From the NCBI RefSeq assembly GCF_004339595.1, contig NZ_SMFU01000007.1, positions 186,001 to 250,000 on the forward strand: a stretch of DNA of 64,000 nt, written 5' to 3'. The stretch is from Marinobacterium mangrovicola. Its GTDB lineage: Bacteria > Pseudomonadota > Gammaproteobacteria > Pseudomonadales > Balneatricaceae. Of the stretch, positions 45,701-55,500 are shown one piece after another. Positions within the stretch are counted from its first letter, which is position 1. The number at the start of each line of letters is the position of its first letter. Made by a program: the position numbers and the translations under genes. Below the pieces are notes generated by a model. The model was not told the origin of the DNA. It saw only the letters and a list, made by a program, of their open reading frames with translations, and made no database searches.

Positions 45701-48700
45701 TAACCGAATCACCACTGGTCATCACCCTGGATAACGGTGCCACCATCACCATCGGTGTCGGTGAGACCTCCGGCACTTCCGAGCCGTTCGCTGTGCAGGG
45801 TGACGATGTCTATGTGGATGGCGAGAGCTACGAAGTGGGCATCAGCAGCGTCAGCGGCGGCAACTTCGAAGCCTTGGATAGCAGCGACACCGCTGCCGTG
45901 ACCGTCAGTGACACCATCGATACCACGGTCATTACGCTGTCAGATGTCACGGTCAACGAGGGCAGTGGTTCCGCCAGCATCAGCGCCACCCTGGGGTCTC
46001 CCGTAACCGAATCACCACTGGTCATCACCCTGGATAACGGTGCCACCATTACCATCGGTGTCGGCGAAACCTCCGGCACCTCCGAACCGTTCGATGTGCA
46101 GGGTGACGATGTCTACGTGGATGGCGAGAGCTACGAAGTGGGCATCAGCAGCGTCAGCGGCGGCAACTTCGAAGCCTTGGATAGCAGCGACACCGCTGCC
46201 GTGACCGTCAGTGACACCATCGATACCACGGTCATTACGCTGTCAGATGTCACGGTCAACGAGGGCAGTGGTTCCGCCAGCATCAGCGCCACCCTGGGGT
46301 CTCCCGTAACCGAATCACCACTGGTCATCACCCTGGATAACGGTGCCACCATTACCATCGGTGTCGGCGAAACCTCCGGCACCTCCGAACCGTTCGATGT
46401 GCAGGGTGACGATGTCTACGTGGATGGCGAGAGGTATGAAGTGGGTATCAGCAGCGTCAGCGGCGGCAACTTCGAAGCCCTGGATAGCAGCGATACCGCC
46501 ACTGTCACAGTGAATGACACCATTGATACCACCATTATCACGCTCGGCGACATTAGCGTGAACGAAGGCAGCGGGACGGCCAGCATCAGCGCCACCCTGG
46601 GGTCTCCCGTAACCGAATCACCACTGGTCATCACCCTGGATAACGGCGCGACCATCACCATCGGGGTCGGTGAAACCTCCGGTACTTCCGAACCGTTCGA
46701 TGTGCAGGGTGACGATGTCTACGTCGATGGCGAGAGCTACGAAGTGGGCATCAGCAGCGTCAGCGGCGGTAACTTTGAAGCCCTGGATAGCAGCGATACC
46801 GCCACTGTCACTGTGAATGACACCATTGATACCACCGTTATCACGCTCGGTGATATCAGTGTTAGCGAAGGCAGCGGGACGGCCAGCATCAGCGCCACCC
46901 TGGGCGCGCCGGTTACTGAAAGTCCGCTGGTCATCACTCTGGATAACGGCGCCACCATCACCATCGGTGTCGGCGAAACCTCTGGCACTTCCGAGCCCTT
47001 CGATGTGCAGGGTGACGATGTCTATGTGGATGGCGAGAGCTACGAAGTGGGCATCAGCAGCGTTAGCGGCGGTAACTTCGAAGCCTTGGATAGCAGCGAC
47101 ACCGCTACCGTGACCGTCAATGACACCATTGATGCGGTCACTGCGACGTTGAGCACCTCCACCGAGGAAATCTCGGATGAGGGGGGAGAGATCACTTACA
47201 CCATTCAGCTCTCTGGATCTCCGGGAGATATCGATCCAAATCAGAATCTGGTGTTCCAGTTGGCCAGTGGTGAAACGATCACCATTCTCGCGGGAGAGAC
47301 AAGCGGTTCAGCGACGATCAGTTACAGCGCAGGCGATCTTGGCAGCCAGGACGAGCTTTCCAACAGTATTGTCGGAGTAAGCTCAGGTGGGGCTGAATAT
47401 GAGCGCCTGGTGACAGCAGGTGAAACCAGCGTTCCGGTGATTGATGGCAATACTGATCCGGAGTTCGACAAAGATTCATTCGATGCCTCCTACTCGGAGA
47501 ACAGCGGCACGATGGCGGTATTGACCACTGTGTCGGCCAGTGATGAAGACGGCGATACATTGACGTACAGCATCAGCGACAATCAGACCGATGCGTTCGA
47601 TAACGACCTGTTTACCATCAACAGTGCAACGGGCGAGATCAGTTTGACCGATGCGGGGTTTAAGTCCTTTGCGAATGATTTCGAGGCCGGCCCCAATGAG
47701 CATGTGATCACGGTGGTCGCCGCAGACGGTAAAGGCGGCTCTACGGAAATTGAAGTCACGCTGTCTGAAGAAAATCTGCCGGACCTGCATCTCTTTGGTG
47801 ACAATGATGACAACACCTTGGACACCCTAGGCGGTGACAACGATATTCTCGTCGGTGATGTAGGCGGCGTTACCTCGGTGGAGCAGACTCAGGATTACCA
47901 TATAGCGCTGATACTCGATGTATCAGGCAGTATGAATGACCATGACCGGGACTTGGTTCAATACAAAGCTGCAGTTGAAGCTTATATTGATACGTTGAGT
48001 GGCTATGCTGATGGAGTTGTCAGTCTGGGGTTGGTGACATTTTCTGACTACGCCACCGATGCTGAGCCGTTCGATCTGTCTACACCCGCAGGTGTCGCGG
48101 CCGCGAAAGCTTATGTGGCTGAAGTGCTGGTGGCGGATGGGAATACCAACTATGAAGCCGGATTGGAAAAAGCCTACGATTGGCTCAGTGCCGTCGACGG
48201 TGATGCCATCAACCAGACGGTCTTTGTATCAGACGGGCTTCCTAACCGGTTTCTCGATAACAACGGGGTCGTGCACTGGGACTACTTTTCTGGCGGAACA
48301 GCTCCCCTGGAGAATGCGACAGGCACTTTCTCCGGCTATGGGAGCGTGTTTGGTCCGGATAACATCAGCGAAGTGGACCTCCTTAAATCACTTGGTACCG
48401 TTTATTCCATTGGGGTCAGCATTACAGATCCGGACAGTGCTCAGGCGGGCGCGCTTAACACGGTGGCGACCGGTGAGTACATCCCTCTGGATGATGTGAC
48501 TTCCCTGGGTGACACGCTGGTGGGGTTGGCGCCGGTCTCTAACCTCGATGCTGTGGGTGCGGATCTGATCGAAGGCGGCATGGGGGATGATCTCATCTTC
48601 GGTGATGCGCTTAATACTGACACGCTCGCCCGGACCCAGGGAATTGATCTTCCAAAGGGTTCAGGACACGACGTATTTCAGGCTCTGGAGAACGGAGAAG

Positions 48701-49287
48701 GTAGCGATACTGGCTGGACTCGTGAAGATACGCTCGCCTATATCCGTGATAATCACGCCGAGCTTGCAGAGGAAAGTGGTCGCGATGGTGGCGATGACAT
48801 CCTGATCGGTGGGATAGGCAACGATATTATCTATGGACAGGAGGGTGACGATATCCTGATCGGTGGTGCGGGTGACGATATTCTCTCCGGTGGTTCTAGC
48901 GCCGATACCTTTGTCTGGCAAACGGGGGATTCCAACAGTGATTCGCCTGCTGAAGATCGGGTGCTCGACTTCAGTGTGGATGAAGGGGACGTGCTTGATC
49001 TAAGCGATCTGCTGCAAGGCGAGTCTTACGCAGTGGATGGCAGCGGTGATATCGAAGCGACAAGTGTTCAAGCCTTGCTGGATAATTACCTCGAGCTCAC
49101 CGAGAGTGGCGGTAACGTGGAAGTTGCAATCAAGTCCGGGGGAGCGGGCACAGATGTGGATCAGAAGGTTGTGCTTGAAAACACGTCATTTAATGAGTTG
49201 GCAGGGTCACCCGGATCCTCTGCATCAGACGCCGATGCATTGGCAGCCCTGATTAATAATGGAAACCTCTCTATCGACCAGTCCTGA
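42748..49287 (+). CDS. Giant RTX adhesin 1 (LapA-like) with VWA domain
   Basis: This 2179-residue type I-secreted surface adhesin has an N-terminal retention module (1-190) made of two FecR-like repeats. The LapG-type cleavage motif is Thr187-Ala-Ala-Gly190. Twelve tandem repeats of 101 residues (about 253-1463) follow, each ending near NDTIDTT, then one divergent repeat. Next come a cadherin-like domain (about 1570-1680), a von Willebrand A domain with MIDAS Asp1724-x-Ser-Gly-Ser, RTX nonapeptides (about 2012-2050, GGxGxD type) and a T1SS C-terminal signal. The C-terminus should leave the cell first, with the retention module plugging TolC until LapG cleaves. ATG follows GAGGTG. Terminator at 49310. 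Confidence 0.95.
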   Translation: MAALTGNVVSLNGDVIAVSGNGTERQLEVGDGIFSNDQIRTTSDSRVQLVFTDGETLTLSAGDTWAGADMDSAVQAEAVGTVSIVSGSVVAVDASGSERVLFAGDLIYADELIRTGPDARVEISMMTGESVALDSSQSWLASADTFTPADQFDNSSATADPQSFQDVDDIQAAILAGQDPTAIGEATAAGAPGAGAFAGPGGNEGADFVILSRTAGEVDPTAGYQTDGIGFTVEQPEGEEGVVEPDPVLFEAVISLSDITLNEGSGSGAISATLSEPVTGRPVVITLDNGSVITIPVGETTGESTPFEIQGDDPYIDGESYEVGISSVSGGNFEALDSSDTATVTIDDTIDTTVITLSDVTVDEGSGSASIGATLGAPVTESPLVITLDNGATITIGVGETSGTSEPFDVQGDDPYVDGESYAVGISSVSGGNFEALDSSDTATVTVNDTIDTTVITLGDISVSEGSGTANISATIESPVTESPLVITLDNGATITIGVGETSGTSEPFDVQGDDVYVDGESYEVGISSVSGGNFEALDSSDTATVTVNDTIDTTVITLGDISVNEGSGSASISATLGAPVTESPLVITLDNGATITIGVGETSGTSEPFDVQGDDPYVDGESYAVGISSVSGGNFEALDSSDTATVTVNDTIDTTVITLSDVTVDEGSGSTSISATLGSPVTESPLVITLDNGATITIGVGETSATSEPFDVQGDYVYVDGESYAVGISSVSGGNFEALDSSDTAIVTINDTIDTTVITLGDITVNEGSGSASITATLGAAVTESPLVITLDNGATITIGVGETSGTSEPFDVQGDDVYEDGESYAVSISSVSGGNFEALDSSDTATVTVNDTIDTTVITLSDVTVNEGSSSASISATLGSPATESPLVITLDNGATITIGVGETSGTSEPFDVQGDDPYVDGESYAVGISSVSGGNFEALDSSDTATVIVNDTIDTTVITLSDVTVDEGSGTANISATLGSPVTESPLVITLDNGATITIGVGETSGTSEPFAVQGDDVYVDGESYEVGISSVSGGNFEALDSSDTAAVTVSDTIDTTVITLSDVTVNEGSGSASISATLGSPVTESPLVITLDNGATITIGVGETSGTSEPFDVQGDDVYVDGESYEVGISSVSGGNFEALDSSDTAAVTVSDTIDTTVITLSDVTVNEGSGSASISATLGSPVTESPLVITLDNGATITIGVGETSGTSEPFDVQGDDVYVDGERYEVGISSVSGGNFEALDSSDTATVTVNDTIDTTIITLGDISVNEGSGTASISATLGSPVTESPLVITLDNGATITIGVGETSGTSEPFDVQGDDVYVDGESYEVGISSVSGGNFEALDSSDTATVTVNDTIDTTVITLGDISVSEGSGTASISATLGAPVTESPLVITLDNGATITIGVGETSGTSEPFDVQGDDVYVDGESYEVGISSVSGGNFEALDSSDTATVTVNDTIDAVTATLSTSTEEISDEGGEITYTIQLSGSPGDIDPNQNLVFQLASGETITILAGETSGSATISYSAGDLGSQDELSNSIVGVSSGGAEYERLVTAGETSVPVIDGNTDPEFDKDSFDASYSENSGTMAVLTTVSASDEDGDTLTYSISDNQTDAFDNDLFTINSATGEISLTDAGFKSFANDFEAGPNEHVITVVAADGKGGSTEIEVTLSEENLPDLHLFGDNDDNTLDTLGGDNDILVGDVGGVTSVEQTQDYHIALILDVSGSMNDHDRDLVQYKAAVEAYIDTLSGYADGVVSLGLVTFSDYATDAEPFDLSTPAGVAAAKAYVAEVLVADGNTNYEAGLEKAYDWLSAVDGDAINQTVFVSDGLPNRFLDNNGVVHWDYFSGGTAPLENATGTFSGYGSVFGPDNISEVDLLKSLGTVYSIGVSITDPDSAQAGALNTVATGEYIPLDDVTSLGDTLVGLAPVSNLDAVGADLIEGGMGDDLIFGDALNTDTLARTQGIDLPKGSGHDVFQALENGEGSDTGWTREDTLAYIRDNHAELAEESGRDGGDDILIGGIGNDIIYGQEGDDILIGGAGDDILSGGSSADTFVWQTGDSNSDSPAEDRVLDFSVDEGDVLDLSDLLQGESYAVDGSGDIEATSVQALLDNYLELTESGGNVEVAIKSGGAGTDVDQKVVLENTSFNELAGSPGSSASDADALAALINNGNLSIDQS
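43504..47136 (+). repeat. Twelve tandem 303-bp repeats in adhesin 1
   Basis: Exact 303-bp period (101 codons) over about 3.6 kb; the last unit is one codon shorter. Units near 45820-46430 include a stretch of more than 300 bp that is perfectly repeated in the next unit, showing recent duplication or gene conversion. Each unit is a beta-sandwich Calx-beta-like adhesin domain. Confidence 0.95.
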
Positions 49288-49309
49288 TCGTTGAGCTCAG
49301 AAAGACCGA

Positions 49310-49337
49310 AGCCCGCCTTTATCCGGCGGGCTTTTTC
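49310..49337 (+). terminator. Terminator after adhesin 1
   Basis: AGCCCGCC / GGCGGGCT stem followed by TTTTTCG, 23 bp after the stop codon. The second adhesin therefore needs its own promoter. Confidence 0.92.
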
Positions 49338-49366
49338 GTTATTTGTCTGTATGAGATCACGCTTAT

Positions 49367-49381
49367 GTACCAGGGTACAGT
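49367..49381. promoter_or_regulatory. Shared palindromic motif upstream of adhesin 2
   Basis: Exact repeat of GTACCAGGGTACAGT from 42645, here 176-190 bp before the adhesin 2 ATG and just after the adhesin 1 terminator. Implies co-regulation of both adhesins. Confidence 0.6.
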
Positions 49382-49556
49382 ACCTTCTAAATCAGAAACT
49401 GCTTAACTGGCATTAGACGCATGGTTATTTGAACGCTTTGCCTGCCGACAAAACGGTACGGAAAAAGTATGGCCGTGACTGGCATGGAATGCCTTACTGC
49501 GATGGGCAAGGACGCACCTTTGGTTCGAAGTATAAGAGCTATATCAGAGGTGGATC

Positions 49557-52500
49557 ATGTCAGACGTAATTGGAACAGTCTCTTTCCTGCAGGGCACGGC
49601 CGTTGCAGTTTCTCCCGATGGAACGGAACGCCCTCTGGCGCTGGGTGATTCCATCCTGTCCGACGATGTTGTTCGGGCTGCGGAAGACAGTCGTATTGAA
49701 GTCACGCTCACCAACGGTGAAGCTGTTGCCCTTTCCAGCGGTGATAGTTGGGTAGCAGCAGATGCGGGTATCGGTACTGAGGGTCTCCTGCCCCAGGAAG
49801 CCGGTGAAGTCATCGGCAGTGTTACCGCCGTAAGCGGCACTGTGGTTGCTGTTGCTGCTGATGGCTCTGAAAGAATTCTCATGGCCGGCGATCTTATCTA
49901 CGCCGACGAAGTTATCCGCACCGGTCCAGATTCCCGTATTAACCTCACGCTTGAAGTGGGTGGCCCCGTCGTCCTTGAAGGCGGTCAGAGCTGGCTCGCG
50001 TCCAGCGATACCTTTACTCCTGCTGATGAGTTTGACACCAGCGAAGCCGTGACTGACGGTGAGTCCTTTGGCGACATCGATGCAATCCAGGCAGCAATCC
50101 TGGCGGGTCAGGACCCGACCGCTGTTGGTGAAGCGACTGCTGCAGGTGCTCCAGGTGCCGGAGCCGGCGGTGCCGGTGGACCTGGCGGTAATGAAGGTGC
50201 GGACTTTGTAGTTGTTAACCGTTCCGGTGGCGAAGTCGACCCGACTGCTGGTTACGATACCATCGGAATCAGTTCCTCTGTCGAACAGCCGCAGGGCGAA
50301 GAGGGTATTCTTGTTGAAGATCTGCCCACCGTCAGCGTTGAAGTCAGCGTCGATACCCCGACGGATCCTACCGATCCTACTGATCCCACTGACCCGACCG
50401 ATCCTACTGTGCCGGACACCCCGACCGAAGATTATCCTGTGTTGGTCAGCGGTAATAACGTCAGCATTCTGGAAGGCTCAGACCCTGGCAGTGCCAAAGA
50501 GGTAACCTTTAACCTGGTATTGAGCCAGGCCTACGACCAGGATGTCACCGTGACCTACCAGCTTGGTGGTGGTGATGCGACCTACGGAGACGACTGGTAT
50601 GACGGCAGCATTGGGCCGCAGTCCGTTGTTATCCCGGCTGGTACTACCTTTATCCCGGTGACCGTTTATATCCAGCAGGACAAACTGGATGAAGGTAATG
50701 AAACCTTCGGTATTCAGCTGCTGAGCGCAGATAACGCGACCGTTAACCCGGATGCCGCCAGCGGTACCGTGACCATCTTTGATGACGATACTACGCCGGT
50801 GGCTATCGATGACTCCGCAAACCTGAGTGAAGGTGTCAGCGTCTCCGGCAACGTTCTGCCGAACGATACCGATGAAGATGGCGATGCCGCTGCAGGTAAC
50901 CTTTCCGTAGTTATTCCTACCGGTTCCCAGATTCAGCTCAGCAATGAATACGGTGATCTCAGCATCGCCGCTGACGGTTCTTACACCTTTGTTCTGAATG
51001 ATGCCGGGCTTGCGGCGCAGACAGCGCTGGATAGTGGTGAATCCCTGGCGGTCGTGTTTGAAAACGCCTACCAGGTCACCGACGGTGTTAACCCGGGCAG
51101 CTTTGCTGATGTCACCATCAACGTTGCCGGTGAGAACGATACGCCGGAAATCACTGCCAACCCGCTGGCCGATGGCAGCGCCGATGTGGTTTACGAAGCT
51201 GGCTTGCCGGCTGGCTCCGATGCCGCTTCTGCGTCCGAGTTTGCCTACGGTACCTTCTCTGTTTCTGATCCGGATGGTCTCGACGACCTGCAGAGCGTCA
51301 CCATCAACGGCACGACTGTTGCCTTGGCTGCATTGGCGGGTACCAGCTTTGCTGGAGAGCACGGCACGTTTACCGTCACCACCTACAATGCCGCCACCGG
51401 CGTGGCGACTTATGAATATGAACTGACTCAGGCTACCACCGATGAAGCAGGTCCTGAGCAGGATACATTCACTCTGACGGTATCGGACGGCACAGTAAGT
51501 TCAGCGCCTGCCAGTATCGTTGTTGAAATTATCGACGACGTTCCGACTGCCAAGGATGATGGCTCTACCACTGCTGAAGATACTCCGGTTACCGTTGACG
51601 TTCTGAGTAACGATATCCAGGGTGCTGACGGTGCTACTGTAACCAGCATCGTCTCCACCACAGGCATCGGTTCTGCAGTTGTGACCGGTACCGACAGCGT
51701 GACTTACACCCCTGCCGCGGGTGAAGAGGGCAGCATCGAGGTGGTGTACGAAATCACCGACGCCGATGGCGATACCTCTCAGGCCACTCTTACCATCACC
51801 ATTGGAGAAGACTCCGAGCCGACCATCAGCGTGGCTAACGCCAGCGTTGACGAGACCGGCGGTCTGGACTCCGATACCCAGTCGTTCAGCACCAACTACG
51901 GTAACGACAGCGCCGGTACCCTGGCATTGAGCGCCGCTGGTGCGACCTGGGATGGCGTGGACACCCTGACAGCCGATAACGGTGACTGGCAGATCGTCGT
52001 CAATGGCGATGGCACCTACACCGTGACTCAGCTGCAGGTGATGACGCACCCGGACGCCAGCGATCCGAACGATGCGATCGTGGTAAGCGTGACCGCTGAT
52101 ATCACCGATAACGAAGGTGATCCGGCGCAGGATGTATTCACCGTAACCTTCCTGGATGACGGCCCAATCGCGGTTAATGACAGCACAAGCACTGTGGAAG
52201 ATACGCAGGTGACCTATAACGTGCTGGCTAACGACACCCAGGGTGCCGATGGCGCTACCGTGACCAGCATCGTCTCCACTACCGGCACGGGCTCTGCGGT
52301 TGTGACCGGTACCGACAGCGTCACCTACACCCCTGCCGCGGGTGAAGAGGGCAGCATCGACGTGGTCTATGAGATCACCGACGCCGATGGCGATACCTCT
52401 CAGGCCACCCTCACCATTACTATCGGTGAAGACTCCGAGCCGACCATCAGCGTGGCTAACGCCAGCGTTGACGAAACTGGCGGTCTGGACTCCGATACCC

Positions 52501-55500
52501 AGTCGTTCAGCACCAACTACGGTAACGACAGTGCCGGTACCCTGGCGTTGAGCGCTGCCGGTGCTACCTGGGATGGCACTACCAATACACTGGCTGCCGA
52601 TAATGGTGACTGGCAGATCGTAGTTAATGGCGACGGCACCTACACCGTCACCCAGCTGCAGGCCATGACTCACCCCGATGCCAGCGATCCGAACGACGCG
52701 GTTGTGGTAAGTGTGACCGCCGATATCACTGATAATGAAGGTGATCCGGCGCAGGACGTATTCACCGTGACCTTCTACGATGATGGTCCGACCGCCGTTA
52801 ACGATAGCGCCGGTACAGATGAAGACTCCGCTGTCACCTACAACGTACTGGCCAATGACATCCAGGGCGCTGATGGCGCTACCGTAACCAGCATCGTTTC
52901 CAACAGCGGTGCTGGCTCCGCGGTTGTGACCGGTACTGACAGCGTGACTTACACCCCCTCAGCGGGTGAAGAGGGCAGCATCGATGTGGTCTATGAGATC
53001 ACCGACGCCGATGGCGACACATCTCAGGCCACTCTGACTATTACGATTGGACCTGATTCCAAACCGGAAATTGAAGTCGATAACGCTGTTCTTGATGAGA
53101 CCGGCGGTCTGGATTCGGTGACCGAAGACTTCTCCACCTCCTACGGCAACGACAGTGCCGGCACACTGAGCCTCAGCGCCACCGGTGCAACCTGGAATAA
53201 CGCAACTCAGACGTTGGCCGCGGATAACGGTGACTGGAAAATCGTCGTCAATGGCGACGGAACCTACACGGTCACTCAACTGCACGCTATGTCCCACCCG
53301 GATGATACCGACCCGAATGATCCGATCGTTGTAGATGTAACGGCGAATATCACCGACAACGAAGGCGATCCGGCGCAGGATAACTTTACGGTTACCTTCC
53401 TGGATGACGGTCCGAGCGTCATCGCAGGCGTGGTAGCCGATGCCGACATCACGCTGACCACCCAGGATGCCGACACCCTTGGTGGCCCGGACAGCGATAC
53501 TGCGAGCTTTGCAGCGGCGATGCTGGCTGCCGTCACACCGACCTACGGTGCAGACGGTGCAGGCAGCACCAGCCTGAGCGGTTACAGCCTGAGCATCACT
53601 GGCGGTAACGGTACCGACTCTGGCCTGACCAGCGGTGGAGAAGCGATCACCCTGAGCCTGGTAGGCGGTGCCGTGGTTGGTAGCACTGTGGGAGCGGGCG
53701 AAGTGTTCCGTATCAGCGTGGATGGCAGCGGCACAGTCACCCTGACTCAGACCGCAGCGATCGATCACCTGCCGGAAGACGTGGACGCCACGAACGACAA
53801 CACCAACGTGTCACTGGCGAACGGTCTGGTCAGCCTGAGTGCGACCGCGACCGTGGTGGACAGCGATAACGACACAGCGACCACCACCGTGAGCGTGGAC
53901 CTGGGCAGCAACGTCAGCTTCGACGACGATGTGCCGAGTGTCATCGCAGGTGTGGTAGCCGATGCCGACATCACGCTGACCACCCAGGATGCCGACACCC
54001 TTGGTGGCCCGGACAGCGATACTGCGAGCTTTGCAGCGGCGATGCTGGCTGCCGTCACACCGACCTACGGTGCAGACGGTGCAGGCAGCACCAGCCTGAG
54101 CGGTTACAGCCTGAGCATCACTGGCGGTAACGGTACCGACTCTGGCCTGACCAGCGGTGGAGAAGCGATCACCCTGAGCCTGGTAGGCGGTGCCGTGGTT
54201 GGTAGCACTGTGGGAGCGGGCGAAGTGTTCCGTATCAGCGTGGATGGCAGCGGCACAGTCACCCTGACTCAGACCGCAGCGATCGATCACCTGCCGGAAG
54301 ACGTGGATGCCACGAACGACAACACCAACGTGTCACTGGCGAACGGTCTGGTCAGCCTGAGTGCGACCGCGACCGTGGTGGACAGCGATAACGACACAGC
54401 GACCACCACCGTGAGCGTGGACCTGGGCAGCAACGTCAGCTTCGACGACGATGTGCCGAGTGTCATCAATCCCGAGAATGCTTACTTGGTCAACACTGCT
54501 AGCAACTCGCTGTCTGGGCTGCTGGATATAGATGGTCAGGTAGAAGATAACTATGGTGGCGATACTGAGGGTACAGTTCATTTCTCTTCATCGTTGGATG
54601 GAACTGCCGCGCTGAATTCAGCTGGTGTACAGATGACTTCTGGCGGTTTGGACATTACCTATAGCGTATCTCCGGACGGTTCGTTGCTGACTGGGTCTAC
54701 CGCGGCTGGAGTGATATTCACTATCTCGCTCAGCGTCGATGATTATGGACAGGATACCTATCAGCTGAACTTGGTCGGTACTGTGGATGGAGGCTCTGTC
54801 GATATAGACTTTAACGATGGAGGCTATAACTTTGTCGGTGGTAACGGCGGCTGGGCTGGCTTTGCGACTGGGACAAAGTCTGGGCAGGCTATCAATGATG
54901 ACGATAACGATAGCCCCGACCTGCTGCTTACACCGATTAATGCCGGTTCGGTCAATACAACTGCTAATACAGGGGGCGTAGATAACTCCTTCGTGGATGG
55001 CGGAGAAGGTATGCGTATCGATTTCGTTACTGACCTGTGGGGCAACCCGCAGGGAACTGACTACGATACCGATCCTGCTGATCGTGACCACTATTTCGAT
55101 GGCCACTATATGGTCAATGGTGCCTCTGCGATGTTTGAGGCAGCTACGGATGCGACTGTGACGATGGAGGCGTTCGATGATGATGATAGTGGTGATACTG
55201 TGGGGACGCCGGGGAGCGTCGGTAATGGAGTTGCCGACACAATTACGGTAGTAGGCATCAGTTATAACAATGAAACAGTTCAGATCTCCTCAACTGTTGC
55301 AGGTATAGGTGCTGCATATAACGTTATTGTGGGACTCCATTCATTCGACGTTATCTTTAACGCCAACGGCACAGCCAGTGTTGAGGGTGTTACGGAAGGG
55401 ACTGTGTTGTCAGCCTTTACGGCGAATGGTTACAACAGCCTTGAGTTTACCAATACTGGTACAGATAACTTTCAGATCGGGGACTTTGGTACCACTGCTC

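Noticed and set aside
43707-46988. Series of 83-codon minus-strand ORFs spaced 303 bp apart
   Set aside because: Each is the antisense of one repeat of adhesin 1; the regular spacing reflects the protein repeat. Not a CRISPR array, because units are 303 bp and fully coding.
49440-49556. Possible c-di-GMP (GEMM) riboswitch upstream of adhesin 2
   Set aside because: There are fragments such as GGGCAAGGACGCACC and a small hairpin GGCAT-GGA-ATGCC, but the conserved GEMM core and paired stems cannot be assembled.
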